NCBI RefSeq assembly: GCF_014656195.1
Contig: NZ_BNBY01000020.1
Coordinates: forward strand, 44,658 to 108,657
From: Kitasatospora xanthocidica
Lineage (GTDB): Bacteria; Actinomycetota; Actinomycetes; Streptomycetales; Streptomycetaceae
DNA: 64,000 nt
Direction: 5' to 3'
The notes beneath the pieces are model-generated. The model was not told the origin of the DNA and ran no database searches. It saw only the letters and a list, made by a program, of their open reading frames with translations. Positions 33,687-42,250 of the stretch are shown here, piece after piece. Within the stretch, counting starts at the first letter, position 1, and every line of letters starts with the position of its first letter. The translations under genes were made by a program, and so were the position numbers.

Positions 33687-34790
33687 TCATCGGGTGTCGC
33701 CGCACGGCCAGGGGGTGAGGGCCGTCCGGTCCAGGTCGGCGAGCCGGGGCCGGCCCAACAGGGCCATGGTGTGCTCGAGTTCGTCCCGCAGCAGGTCGAG
33801 CACCCGGTGCACGCCGGTTTCGCCGTCGGTGGCGAGGCCCCAGAACGCCGGGCGGCCGACCAGCACGGCCCGGGCGCCGAGGGCGAGGGCGACGGCGATG
33901 TCCGTGCCGGTGCGCACGCCGCCGTCGAGCAGGACCGGAAGCCCGGCGGGGACGGCCGCGACGACCTCGGGCAGGGCGGCCAGGGCCGGTACCGCCCCGT
34001 CGAGTTGGCGTCCGCCGTGGTTGGAGACCAGGACGGCGTCGGCGCCGTGCTCGACGGCGAGGCGGGCGTCCTCCGCGGTCAGGATGCCCTTGAGGACCAG
34101 TGGCAGCCGGGTGCGCTCGCGCAGCCAGGCGAGGTCGGCCCAGGTCAGGGTGGGGTCGAACTGCTCGCGGGCGTGTTCGGCGATGCCCGAACTGCCGTCC
34201 GCGGCACGGTGGCTGGCGTCCATCAGGGCCGGGTCCAGGTTGACGGCGCGGACGGCGGGCGGGATGGCGAAGCCGTTGCGCAGGTCGCGCAGCCGTCGGC
34301 CGATCCGGGGGGCGTCGACGGTCAGCACGAGGGCCCGGAAGCCGGCCGCTTCGGCGCGTTCGACCAGGGCGGCGAGGACGTCGCGCCGGCGCAGCCAGTA
34401 CAGCTGGAGCCAGAGCGGGCCGGTGGCGGCGCCGGCGATCTCCTCCAGGGTGCGGCTGGCGAACATCCCGGCGACCAGCAGGGCGCCGGCCCGGCCGGCG
34501 GCGCGCGCGGTGGCGGTCTCGCCCTCCGGGTCGACCAGGCGGTGGTAGGCCATCGGGGCGATGCCGAGCGGGAGGGCGAGCGGTGCGCCGAGCAGGGTCA
34601 GCGCCGGGTCGCAGGCGGAGACGTCGACCAGGGTGCGGGGGCGCAGCGCATAGCGTCCGAACATCTCCCGGTTCGCGGCCAGAGTGCGTTCCGCGCCGCT
34701 GCCGCCGTCGATGAAATCCCAGATTTCCGCGGGAAGTCGTGCGCGCGCCGCGCTCTCGATCCCGGCCAGCGTGAGCACTCCCACGGGCAT
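33687..34790 (-). CDS. hmo: 4-hydroxymandelate oxidase-like FMN enzyme
   Basis: About 367 residues, the usual length of FMN alpha-hydroxy-acid oxidases. WDFIDGGSGAE starts the barrel, PLGIAPMAYHRLVDPEGE binds FMN, Lys234 (VLKGI) contacts the flavin, and the catalytic pair is H258 and R261 in VSNHGGRQLD. LLDGGVRTGTDIAVALALGA closes the phosphate site. In glycopeptide clusters Hmo oxidises 4-hydroxymandelate to 4-hydroxybenzoylformate, and the HmaS-like and HpgT-like genes nearby support this substrate. ATG 34790 is chosen with GGGAG 6 bp upstream. It is the first gene of a leftward operon, divergent from the AMP-ligase operon. Confidence 0.85.
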   Translation of the reverse strand: MPVGVLTLAGIESAARARLPAEIWDFIDGGSGAERTLAANREMFGRYALRPRTLVDVSACDPALTLLGAPLALPLGIAPMAYHRLVDPEGETATARAAGRAGALLVAGMFASRTLEEIAGAATGPLWLQLYWLRRRDVLAALVERAEAAGFRALVLTVDAPRIGRRLRDLRNGFAIPPAVRAVNLDPALMDASHRAADGSSGIAEHAREQFDPTLTWADLAWLRERTRLPLVLKGILTAEDARLAVEHGADAVLVSNHGGRQLDGAVPALAALPEVVAAVPAGLPVLLDGGVRTGTDIAVALALGARAVLVGRPAFWGLATDGETGVHRVLDLLRDELEHTMALLGRPRLADLDRTALTPWPCGDTR

Positions 34791-34856
34791 TCCTCGCTCC
34801 CGGACGGCCACGCACGGGCCGGTCCCGGTTCGGCAGCGTAGGAGCAACGACCACAT

Positions 34857-34868
34857 TGGTATAGACCT
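34857..34868. promoter_or_regulatory. DasR-like half-match in the divergent oxidase/ligase promoter
   Basis: TGGTATAGACCT matches TGGTCTAGACCA at 10 of 12 positions. It lies in an unusually AT-rich stretch (about 34850-34950) between the leftward oxidase operon and the rightward ligase operon. The same bases contain TATACC on the minus strand, a possible -10 element for the oxidase gene, so binding would block transcription. Confidence 0.35.
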
Positions 34869-34968
34869 TGATTTGACCAAACGTCTGTGCCATGGTCTGG
34901 CAACGGAATTGACCGTTTTGATTGTGAACGGCGTTCATGTCAAATCCCCTCACTTGTGTGGAGCCGCG

Positions 34969-36438
34969 TTGACCGGCTTTTCCCTCTCTCCAGTTCCGCC
35001 TTCCGTACTGCCGCACTCCGACGCCCCGGACGACTGGGTCGACCGGCTGCTGCTGGCCGGCCCCGGCGGCGAGGAGTGTCTGCACCTCGGCGCACCGATC
35101 GACCGGGACGCCCTGCGCGCCCTGGTCGAGGAGCAGTCCGTCCGGCTGTCGGCCGTCGGGCTCGGACCCGGCGGGACGGTGGCGCTGCGGCTGCCGCCCT
35201 CGCTGGCGTTCGTCGCGGTGCTGCTGGCATGCTGGCGGCTGGGTGCCCAAGTCGCCCTGCTGGACCACCGTTTGACGGACCATGAGGTCGACGCGGCGGT
35301 GGCGCGGCTGGCTCCGCAGGTGCTGGTAGGCTCCGCCCACCGGCCGGCGGCGGCGCTGCGCGGCTTCTCCGAGGCGGAGCCGGTGGCCGTCGCGCTTCCG
35401 GAGGGACGACCGGCCCGCACCGGACACGCGTTGGTCCAGCTCAGCTCCGGGTCGACCGGTCCGGCCAAAGTCATCGCCCGCACCGCCGGCGACCTGCTGC
35501 GCGAACTCGACTGCTACCGCAGGCTGGAGGAGTTCCCCGGCGAGGGCGAGCGGGTCGTCCTGCTCTCCTCGGTGGTGCACGTGCTCGGCCTGGTCGGCGG
35601 ACTGCTCAACGGCCTGTACGCGCACGCCGCGCTCACCGTGCCGGAGCGGATGACGGCGGCGGGCATCCTGGCCGCGGTCGCCGGCTCCGACCGGCCGACC
35701 ACGGTCATCGGGGTGCCCTTCCACGCCGAGCTGCTGGCGGGGGCGGTCACTCCCCCGCCGCTGCCGCGGCTGCGCCGGATGGTCGTCGCGGGCGAACTGG
35801 TCCGCCCGGGCCTGCCCGCGCTGTTCACCCGGCGCTACGGCGTCCCGCTCGGCACCATGTACGGCATGACCGAGACCGGGGTCATCGCCACCGACCTCGA
35901 CGGCACCCTCCACCCCGCCAAGCGTCCCGTCCACGGGATGCGGATGCGCCTGGTGAAGGGCGAGTTGCAGCTCGGCGCGGCGTCCTCCCCGTACCCCGGG
36001 CTGGACGACCCGACGCGCTGGTCGGACGGCTGGCTGCACACCCGGGACGCGGCCGAGCTGGACGGGGCGGGCGGCCTGGTCACCGTGCTCGGCCGGCTCG
36101 ACTCCCAGGTGTCGATCGGCGGCCTGAAGGTCGACCTGACCGAGGTCGAACAGACCCTCACCGCACTGCCCGAGGTCCGCGAGGCCGTGGTCGTCTTCGA
36201 CGGCGGCGCGATCGAGGCCTACCTGGCCACCGAACCCGGTGCCGACCTCGCCCTGCTCCAGGACGGGCTGACCCGCCGCCTCGCCGCCTACAAGCGGCCG
36301 CGCCGGCTGGCCCTGCTCCCCGCACTCCCCCGCACCGCCACCGGAAAACTGCTGCGCGACCCCGCCGCCCTGCGCGACACCGCCACGGCCGCCGTGACCT
36401 CCGCAGCCGCCGCCGCCACTGCGGCCGCCGCGCGCTGA
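34969..36438 (+). CDS. AMP-forming acyl-CoA/acyl-ACP ligase
   Basis: About 489 residues. The phosphate loop is LSSGSTGPAKV near 158-168, then YGMTETGV, then TRDAAELDGAGG and SIGGLKVDLTEVE; the C-terminal Lys is in RTATGKLLRDP. It resembles CoA ligases of aryl or fatty acids more than NRPS adenylation domains, and no carrier domain is fused. It should activate a carboxylic acid and load it on CoA or on the carrier protein encoded next. TTG 34969 is chosen: GGAG lies 5 bp upstream; GTG 34924 is an alternative. It heads the rightward operon that runs to the DUF3050 gene. Confidence 0.82.
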   Translation: MTGFSLSPVPPSVLPHSDAPDDWVDRLLLAGPGGEECLHLGAPIDRDALRALVEEQSVRLSAVGLGPGGTVALRLPPSLAFVAVLLACWRLGAQVALLDHRLTDHEVDAAVARLAPQVLVGSAHRPAAALRGFSEAEPVAVALPEGRPARTGHALVQLSSGSTGPAKVIARTAGDLLRELDCYRRLEEFPGEGERVVLLSSVVHVLGLVGGLLNGLYAHAALTVPERMTAAGILAAVAGSDRPTTVIGVPFHAELLAGAVTPPPLPRLRRMVVAGELVRPGLPALFTRRYGVPLGTMYGMTETGVIATDLDGTLHPAKRPVHGMRMRLVKGELQLGAASSPYPGLDDPTRWSDGWLHTRDAAELDGAGGLVTVLGRLDSQVSIGGLKVDLTEVEQTLTALPEVREAVVVFDGGAIEAYLATEPGADLALLQDGLTRRLAAYKRPRRLALLPALPRTATGKLLRDPAALRDTATAAVTSAAAAATAAAAR

Positions 36439-36501
36439 CCGTACGCGGCCCGGCCCGACCCCGGCACGCCCGCACCACCACCCCGACAAGGAGCCACCAC
36501 C

Positions 36502-36795
36502 ATGCAGGACCGCATCCGCGCCTTCGTCCTCGCCGCCCTCACCGAGATGCAGTACGACGTCACCGAGGTCACCGGGGACACCGACCTCGGCCCGGCCGGG
36601 CTGGACCTCGAATCGCTCGCGCTGGCCGACCTGTCGGTCCAGGTCGAGGACGAGTACGGGATCAAGTTCGACCTGGACGAGATGGAGACCACCGCGCTGA
36701 TGACGCTCGACGAGTTCACCGCCGACGTCGCCCGCCGGATCGACGCCCTCGCCGCGACCGCCGGTACCGCCGCCACCGCAGGCAGCGCCGCGTGA
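36502..36795 (+). CDS. Acyl carrier protein
   Basis: 97 residues. The carrier site is LGPAGLDLESLALADLSVQVEDEYG, with Ser in LESLAL as the attachment residue. Third and fourth helices are MTLDEFTADVARRIDALA, followed by an Ala/Thr tail. AAGGAG lies upstream at about 36488. Its stop overlaps the start of a second carrier gene (GTGA). The pair sits between an AMP ligase and a ketosynthase, so the ligase probably loads one or both. Confidence 0.92.
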   Translation: MQDRIRAFVLAALTEMQYDVTEVTGDTDLGPAGLDLESLALADLSVQVEDEYGIKFDLDEMETTALMTLDEFTADVARRIDALAATAGTAATAGSAA

Positions 36796-37112
36796 CCGGC
36801 GCCCCGCGGTCCGACGACCTCCCCGACCGGGCCGAGGTCCGCACGATGCTGGCGGCGTTCGGGCAGCGCGCCGCCGACACCGTGCCCGAGGAGCTCGGCT
36901 CTCTCGAACTCACCTGGCTGGTCGCCGAGTTCGAGCAGCGCTACGGGCTGCAGCTGGACCTGGACGACGACGGCTTCGGCGCGGTGCGCACCGTCGACGA
37001 CGCGACCGAACTGCTGCGCGCCGCCGTCCTGGCCCAGCGCACCGCACTGGCCCAGCGCACCGGCCACGCCGGCCACACGGTCCACGCCGAGCCCGCGGGC
37101 GCGCAGCCGTGA
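36792..37112 (+). CDS. Second acyl carrier protein of the tandem pair
   Basis: 106 residues. The carrier motif reads PEELGSLELTWLVAEFEQRYG: Ser follows Gly rather than Asp, but the surrounding helix is ACP-like. LDLDDDGFGAVRTVDDATELLRAAVL is the acidic second half. The C-terminus has a doubled AQRTALAQRT. Starts at GTG 36792 and overlaps both neighbours by 4 bp. Two dissimilar carriers in tandem suggest separate roles, for example starter and extender, or donor and acceptor. Confidence 0.82.
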   Translation: MTGAPRSDDLPDRAEVRTMLAAFGQRAADTVPEELGSLELTWLVAEFEQRYGLQLDLDDDGFGAVRTVDDATELLRAAVLAQRTALAQRTGHAGHTVHAEPAGAQP

Positions 37113-38332
37113 GCGGCCTCGCCACGGGTGCCGGCCCGCCCGGGCCGCTGGGGCGGGCCGGTCCGGTCGTCACCGGCGTGGGCGTGCTCAGCGCCGCCGG
37201 GCGCGGGCTCACCGCGCTGACCGCGGCGGCGGTGCACGGCAAGGCGGCGTTCGGTCCGGTCACCCGCTTCGACGTCACCGGCCGCCGCACCACCCGGGCC
37301 GCCCTGCTGCCCGACGCCCCTCCGGACGCCCCTCCGGACGCTCTTCCCGCCGACACCGCGCGGCTCGACGGCCCCGGCACCGCGCTCCCCGCCCGTACCG
37401 TCCCGGCGGCCGGAGCGGCGCTCGACGCGATCGGCCAGGCCTGCCGCCAGGCCGGACTGACCACCGCCGAGGGCGCCGCACTGCCCGTCCTGCTCGCGCT
37501 GCACAGCGACGAGTCCACCCGGGCGATCGCCGACGCGGTCGCCGCCGGAGTCCGCGCGGACTGGGGCGCACCGGGCGTCACCCGGGTGTACACCGGTGCC
37601 TGCGTGGCCGCCGCGACCGCCGTCGCCGACGCCGCCGCCCTGGTGGCCACCGGCCGGTACGAACGGGTGCTGGTCGCGGCCGTCCACCTGGTCGGTCCGG
37701 GCGTGTTCGCGGTGTTCGACGCCGGGCGCGCCCTGGCCCGCGACGGCGAGCTGCGCCCGTTCAGCACCGGGCGCAGCGGCACCCTGCTCGGCGACGCGGC
37801 CGCCGCCGTCCTGGTCGAGGCCGCACCGGCCGCCGACCGGCGCGGTGCCACCGCGCTCGCCCGGCTGGCCGGCTGGGGCAGGGCCGGGGACGCCCACCAC
37901 GTCTGCCGCCCCGAGCCCGAGGGCACCGGCGTGGCCCGGGCCGTCGAGGCGGCGCTCGCCCGCGCGGGCCTCGCACCGGCCGAGATCGGCTACGTCAACG
38001 CCAACGGCACCGGCTCCACCCTGTCCGACCAGGCCGAGGCGCGCGCCCTGCGGCGGGTGTTCGGCCCGTACACCGACCGGCTACCGGTCAGCTCCAGCAA
38101 GTCCGTGCACGGGCACGCCCTGGAGGCCTCCGCCCTGCTCGAACTCGCTGTCACCATCGGCGCCCTGGAATCCGGACTGCTGCCGGTCAACGCCGGCTGG
38201 CTCGGCCCGGACCCGGACGTCGGCCTGGACCTCGTCCTGGACGGCCCCCGCGCCGCCCGCCCCGCCTACGCGCTCAGCCTCAACTCCGCCTTCGGCGGCG
38301 CCAACACCGCGCTGCTGCTGGCCCCCGGATGA
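37109..38332 (+). CDS. FabF-type ketosynthase with His-to-Asn change
   Basis: 407 residues. It has the KAS I/II fold: VTGVGVLSAAG at the N-terminus, Cys165 in YTGACVAAATA, and Lys331 with His336 in SSKSVHGHAL. The first catalytic His of the usual NAHGTGT is Asn299 (VNANGTGS), so the triad is C-N-H instead of C-H-H. A chain-length-factor Gln is not present. It may act as a partner for the second ketosynthase, as an acyltransferase, or as a non-decarboxylating condensing enzyme. A short Pro-Asp repeat (DAPPDAPPDA, 37314-37345) is inserted near residue 70. Confidence 0.8.
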   Translation: MSGLATGAGPPGPLGRAGPVVTGVGVLSAAGRGLTALTAAAVHGKAAFGPVTRFDVTGRRTTRAALLPDAPPDAPPDALPADTARLDGPGTALPARTVPAAGAALDAIGQACRQAGLTTAEGAALPVLLALHSDESTRAIADAVAAGVRADWGAPGVTRVYTGACVAAATAVADAAALVATGRYERVLVAAVHLVGPGVFAVFDAGRALARDGELRPFSTGRSGTLLGDAAAAVLVEAAPAADRRGATALARLAGWGRAGDAHHVCRPEPEGTGVARAVEAALARAGLAPAEIGYVNANGTGSTLSDQAEARALRRVFGPYTDRLPVSSSKSVHGHALEASALLELAVTIGALESGLLPVNAGWLGPDPDVGLDLVLDGPRAARPAYALSLNSAFGGANTALLLAPG

Positions 38333-38362
38333 CACCGACACCACGATGACACCGACACCGCC

Positions 38363-38890
38363 ATGACCATCCCTGCCGACGACACCCACGGCCTGCGGGT
38401 CCTCGCCGAGGCCCGCCGCCCCGCCCCCGGCCTGGACGGGCCGCCGCCACCGCTGCCCGGCTTCGCCGCCTCCGGCTTCAACCCGCTGGTCGCCGACACC
38501 GCCGACCGCTGCCTGCGTGCCCTGCACGGCGCACCTCCCGCCCCCGGGCGGACCGCGCTGCTGCTGGCCAGCGCGAGCGGCGACCTCGACACCGCGCGGG
38601 CCATCGAGCAGAGCGCCGAACCCGGACGGCGGACCGGCCCGCTGCTGTTCTTCCAGTCCAACCCCAACGCCGTCCTCGGGCACATCGCCGCCCGCTGGGG
38701 CCTGACCGGCCCCGTCGTGGCGATCTCCCCGGCCCGGGCCGAACCCGGCCGCGTCCCGCCGGACGCGTACGAGCTCGCCGCGCTGCTGCTCGCCGACGGC
38801 GACGCCGACCGGGTGCTGGTCGTCGCCGCCGAGCAGACGCCCGACGGGGACCGGGCCGCGGCCGTGCTGCTCGCGGGCCCCACGGCCTGA
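38363..38890 (+). CDS. Short ketosynthase N-terminal-domain-like protein (Ketoacyl-synt_2 type)
   Basis: 175 residues. SGFNPLVADTADRCLRAL, TALLLASASGDLDTARAIEQ and LLFFQSNPNAVLGHIAARWGLTGPVVAISP correspond to the first half of a KS, like the small beta-ketoacyl-synthase N-terminal-domain proteins of aryl polyene and ladderane clusters. The position of the nucleophile (usually TACA) reads AISPARAEP, with no Cys, and the C-terminal half is missing. It is therefore probably a non-catalytic partner. The two copies of GATGACACCGACACC just upstream (38328 and 38345) replace a normal ribosome site. Confidence 0.65.
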   Translation: MTIPADDTHGLRVLAEARRPAPGLDGPPPPLPGFAASGFNPLVADTADRCLRALHGAPPAPGRTALLLASASGDLDTARAIEQSAEPGRRTGPLLFFQSNPNAVLGHIAARWGLTGPVVAISPARAEPGRVPPDAYELAALLLADGDADRVLVVAAEQTPDGDRAAAVLLAGPTA

Positions 38891-38943
38891 GGACCCGACC
38901 GCAGCCACGACCGCAGCAGCCCTGCAGCCCCGAACCCGCAGCC

Positions 38944-38964
38944 ACCGGCCGTGAACCGGCCGGT
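38944..38964. terminator. Short hairpin in the intra-operon gap
   Basis: ACCGGCCG and CGGCCGGT form an 8-bp stem with loop TGAAC. It lies in the 274-bp gap between the short KS-like gene and the next ligase gene. It may attenuate transcription or mark an RNA processing point. The rest of the gap is C-rich and holds no gene; GAGGGAGGG at about 39144-39154 serves the ligase start. Confidence 0.35.
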
Positions 38965-39164
38965 CACCCCCGGCCGTACCCACCACCGAGGACCGGCACC
39001 TGACGCAGCCGCACCCGGCAGACCAGCCGCCCCGGCCCGCCACACCCCGCCACGCCGCCTCGCGACACCACCTCGCCACCCCGCCGCCCGCGCGGCCGAC
39101 CGACCCCTGCCATCCGATCAGCCGCCCGGGCCGTCCACCGGCCCCGAGGGAGGGATCCACCCCC

Positions 39165-40781
39165 GTGACCATCCGCAGTCTCCGCACCCTGCTCGCGGAC
39201 GACCCCGACGTCGGCGCCGGCAACGTCCTCACCACCCGGATCGCGCTCGGGACCGACGTCGACGAGCCGCTGCTCACCTTCGACACCCCGGTCGACGGCC
39301 ACGCCGCCTGGCAGCCGTTCACCCCGCGCGAGCTCGACCGTGCCGTCCGGGCCCGCGCCGCCGCCCTGCACGCGCTCGGCATCACCCGGCGCGACCCGGT
39401 CGTGGTCTACGCGAGCACCGCCGCCGACCACGTGCTCGGCTTCCTCGCACTGGCCCGGCTCGGCGCCGTCCCCGCGCTGCTCAACCCCAACCTGGACGGC
39501 GAGCGCGCCGCCCGCTACATCGCCCGCCTCGGCGCGGCCGGGGTCCTCGCCGACCCGGCCCACCTCGCCGCGCTCGCCGGCCACGACCCGGGCGCTCCGC
39601 TGCTCCCCGAGATCGGCACCCTCGGCGCCGGCGACCCGGACGACGCGCCGGAGCCGTACCGGCACTGGTCCGGCGACCCGGTCGCGATCACCCACTCCTC
39701 CGGCACCACCGGGATGCCCAAGGCCGTCGTCCACTCGCACGCGAGCCTGTACGCGGCGATCCGCCACCGGCTGCGGCTGCCCCGCCCGCAGGGCCAGGAC
39801 CGGATGCTCAGCGCCCTGCCCGCGCCGCACGCCGCGACCGTCATCGCGCTCAACCTCGCACTCAGCTCGCACACCCAACTCGCCTTCCTGTCCGGGCAGT
39901 CCGGCGACGGCGTGCTGGCGGCGATCGAGCGCTGGCGGCCCACCGGGGTGGTCGGCTTCGCCGCCACCTGGGCCGACCTGGCCCGCCACGACCTGGCCGC
40001 CCGGGACCTGACCTCCGTCGCGCTCTGGTGGAACACCGGCGACTGCGCCCACGAGGTGCACATCCGCCGCCTGATCGCCACCGGCAGCCGGGAGACCGTC
40101 ACCCGCGCGGGCCGCTCCCGCGTACCCGGCTCGCAGTTCGTGGACGGCCTCGGCTCCACCGAGATGGGCCACTCGCACTTCTTCATCACCCACGGCCCCG
40201 GCACCGAGCGCTACGGCCGCTGCGTCGGCCGGCCGCACGCCTTCGTCGACTGCGAGGTGGTCGGCCCGGACGGCGAGCCGCTCGGGCCCGGCGAGGTCGG
40301 CGAACTCGCCACCGCCTCACCGACCTTGGCACTCGGCTACTGGAACGACTCGGCCACCACCTTCCGCACCCGGATCCGCGGCCGCTTCCTCACCGGGGAC
40401 CTGATGTACCGGGACGGGGAGGGCTACTACTACCACGTCGACCGGGCCGTCGACTCGGTCGAACTCGGCGACGGCAAGCGGCTGTTCACCGCGATGTCGG
40501 AGGAGCGGGTGCTGGCCGCCTGCCCCGACGTGCTGGACTGCACGGTGGTGGCCGTCCGGGACGGCGGGCGGGTGGTCACCGACGTGCTGCTGCTCCTCTC
40601 CGACGGCGCCGACCCGGCCGCCGACCGCGCCGAGGCCGTGGTCGCCGCGCTGGACGAGGCCGCCGCCGCGACCGTACGCAAGGTACTGGTGGTCTCCCCG
40701 GAGGACATCCCGCTCGGCCCGACCGGCAAGGTCCGCAAGGTCCTGCTGCGCGAGCGCCACCTCGCGGCGGTGGACGCGTGA
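39165..40781 (+). CDS. Second AMP-forming acyl/aryl ligase
   Basis: 538 residues, typical of the family. The phosphate loop is THSSGTTGMPKAVVHSH (about 176-192), the Y/T motif is DGLGSTEMGHSHF, the hinge is LTGDLMYRDGEGYYYHVDR and the C-terminal Lys is in GPTGKVRKVLL. It differs from the first ligase in length and in every loop, so the two probably use different acids. Candidates are a fatty acid and an aryl acid such as 4-hydroxybenzoate, but the pocket cannot be read by eye. GTG start at 39165. Confidence 0.85.
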   Translation: MTIRSLRTLLADDPDVGAGNVLTTRIALGTDVDEPLLTFDTPVDGHAAWQPFTPRELDRAVRARAAALHALGITRRDPVVVYASTAADHVLGFLALARLGAVPALLNPNLDGERAARYIARLGAAGVLADPAHLAALAGHDPGAPLLPEIGTLGAGDPDDAPEPYRHWSGDPVAITHSSGTTGMPKAVVHSHASLYAAIRHRLRLPRPQGQDRMLSALPAPHAATVIALNLALSSHTQLAFLSGQSGDGVLAAIERWRPTGVVGFAATWADLARHDLAARDLTSVALWWNTGDCAHEVHIRRLIATGSRETVTRAGRSRVPGSQFVDGLGSTEMGHSHFFITHGPGTERYGRCVGRPHAFVDCEVVGPDGEPLGPGEVGELATASPTLALGYWNDSATTFRTRIRGRFLTGDLMYRDGEGYYYHVDRAVDSVELGDGKRLFTAMSEERVLAACPDVLDCTVVAVRDGGRVVTDVLLLLSDGADPAADRAEAVVAALDEAAAATVRKVLVVSPEDIPLGPTGKVRKVLLRERHLAAVDA

Positions 40782-40854
40782 ACGAGCGGAGCGAGCGAAC
40801 GATCGAAAGGTGCGCGTTGCGCGAAGCGGCTGCCGAGCGAAGCGAGGTGGGCGC

Positions 40855-42129
40855 ATGAGCGGGAACCAGGGCGGTCGGCGCCGCGGCGCCGTCGTCACCG
40901 GCATCGGCCTGGTCTCCCCGCTCGGCCGCAAGCCCGGCGAGGTGTTCGAGGCGCTGACCGCCGGGCGCTCCGGGGTCCGCGCCGTCCCCGAGGGCCACGC
41001 CGCCCACGGGTGGCTGCCGGCCGCCGGGCTCGCCCCCGCCGTGGACGGCCGGGAGGTGCTGCCGCCCACCGAGACCCGCTGCGTGGACCGCTTCGTGCTG
41101 CTCGGCCTGGCCGCCGCCGACGACGCGCTGGCCGACGCCGGCCTGGTGGTCGGCCGGGACGCCGACCCGCACCGCACCGCCGTGGTGCTGGCGACGGGCG
41201 GCGGCGGACTGGAGACCTTCGAGCAGCAGTCGCACCGCCGGCTGGAGCGCGGCCGCCCGGGCGTCAGTCCGTACCTGCTGCCGGGCATGCTCTCCAACAT
41301 GGCCGCCGCCCGGGTCGCCATCAAGCACGGCATCCGGGGCTACAGCTCCGCCGTGGTGACGGCCTGCGCGGCCGGTGCCCAGGCGATCGCCGAGGGGCTG
41401 CGGCTGATCCGGGCCGGTGACGCGGACGTGGTGGTGTGCGGCGGCACCGAGTCCTCGCTGCACCCGACGATCGCCGCGGCCTTCACCAACGCCCGTGCCC
41501 TGGCCCAGGGTTGGGACGATCCCGAGCAGGCGAGCCGGCCCTTCGACGCCCGGCGCAACGGCTTCGTGCTGGGCGAGGGCAGCGCCGTCCTCGTCCTGGA
41601 GAGCGCCGAGCACGCCGAGGCCCGCGGCGCCGCCGGCTATGCGGAGGTGCTCGGCTGGGGCGCCTCCACCGACGCCCACCACCCGACCATGCCCCGGCCC
41701 GACGGCACCGGCGCCGCCGACGCGATGCGCGCCGCGCTCGCCAACGCGGGCCTGGCCCCGGGCGACATCGACTACGTGAACGCCCACGGCACCGGCACCA
41801 AGCTCGGTGACGTGGCCGAGACCGCGGCCCTGCACGCCGTCTTCGGCGCGCACCCGCCCGCGGTCAGCTCCACCAAGGGCGCCACCGGCCACCTCCTGGG
41901 CGCCGCGGGCGCGCTGGAGGCGGCGGTGACCGCCCTGGCGGTGGCGAGGGGGACGCTGCCGCCCACGCTCAACCTCACCGACCCCGACCCGGCCTGCGAC
42001 CTGGACCACGTCCGGGGCGCCGCCCGGTCGGTGCCGGTGCGCGCCGCGCTGAGCAACGCCTTCGCGTTCGGCGGCCACAACCTGAGTCTCGTCCTCGGCC
42101 CGGCCACCGCTGCCCGGGCCGCGCGCTAG
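40855..42129 (+). CDS. FabF-type ketosynthase, intact triad
   Basis: 424 residues. All catalytic residues of a KAS II are present: Cys171 in VTACAAGA, His311 in VNAHGTGTKLGD, Lys341 and His346 in STKGATGHLLGAAG. It should perform decarboxylative Claisen condensation with a malonyl-carrier. With the C-N-H paralogue upstream it may form a heterodimer like type II PKS KS/CLF pairs. ATG 40855 is chosen. The 73-bp leader repeats GAGCGRAGCGAG, a word common in actinomycete intergenic DNA. No ketoreductase or dehydratase gene is in the window, so any reduction must come from fatty-acid synthase. Confidence 0.9.
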   Translation: MSGNQGGRRRGAVVTGIGLVSPLGRKPGEVFEALTAGRSGVRAVPEGHAAHGWLPAAGLAPAVDGREVLPPTETRCVDRFVLLGLAAADDALADAGLVVGRDADPHRTAVVLATGGGGLETFEQQSHRRLERGRPGVSPYLLPGMLSNMAAARVAIKHGIRGYSSAVVTACAAGAQAIAEGLRLIRAGDADVVVCGGTESSLHPTIAAAFTNARALAQGWDDPEQASRPFDARRNGFVLGEGSAVLVLESAEHAEARGAAGYAEVLGWGASTDAHHPTMPRPDGTGAADAMRAALANAGLAPGDIDYVNAHGTGTKLGDVAETAALHAVFGAHPPAVSSTKGATGHLLGAAGALEAAVTALAVARGTLPPTLNLTDPDPACDLDHVRGAARSVPVRAALSNAFAFGGHNLSLVLGPATAARAAR

Positions 42130-42250
42130 CGACCGCGGGCGCCCGAGCACCCAGCGCCCGAGCACCGATCGGCCGCGCTGAGCGCCCGAGCACCGGTCGA
42201 CCGACGGCCCGCCGATCCACGACCTGCCATCCCTCCGGGGGGAGATCCCG

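Noticed and set aside
33637..36489. A 950-residue minus-strand frame opposite the AMP ligase
   Set aside because: Low-complexity composition; the ligase and oxidase frames explain this DNA with clear motifs.
40782..40854. Small peptide gene before the ketosynthase
   Set aside because: The GAGCGAAGCGAG-type repeats are common intergenic words in these genomes, and no ribosome site supports a separate start.
34969..42129. Aryl polyene or type II PKS polyene cluster
   Set aside because: The ketosynthases, small KS-like protein, ACPs and ligases recall APE clusters, but no ketoreductase, dehydratase or thioesterase gene is present, and the Hpg genes do not fit.
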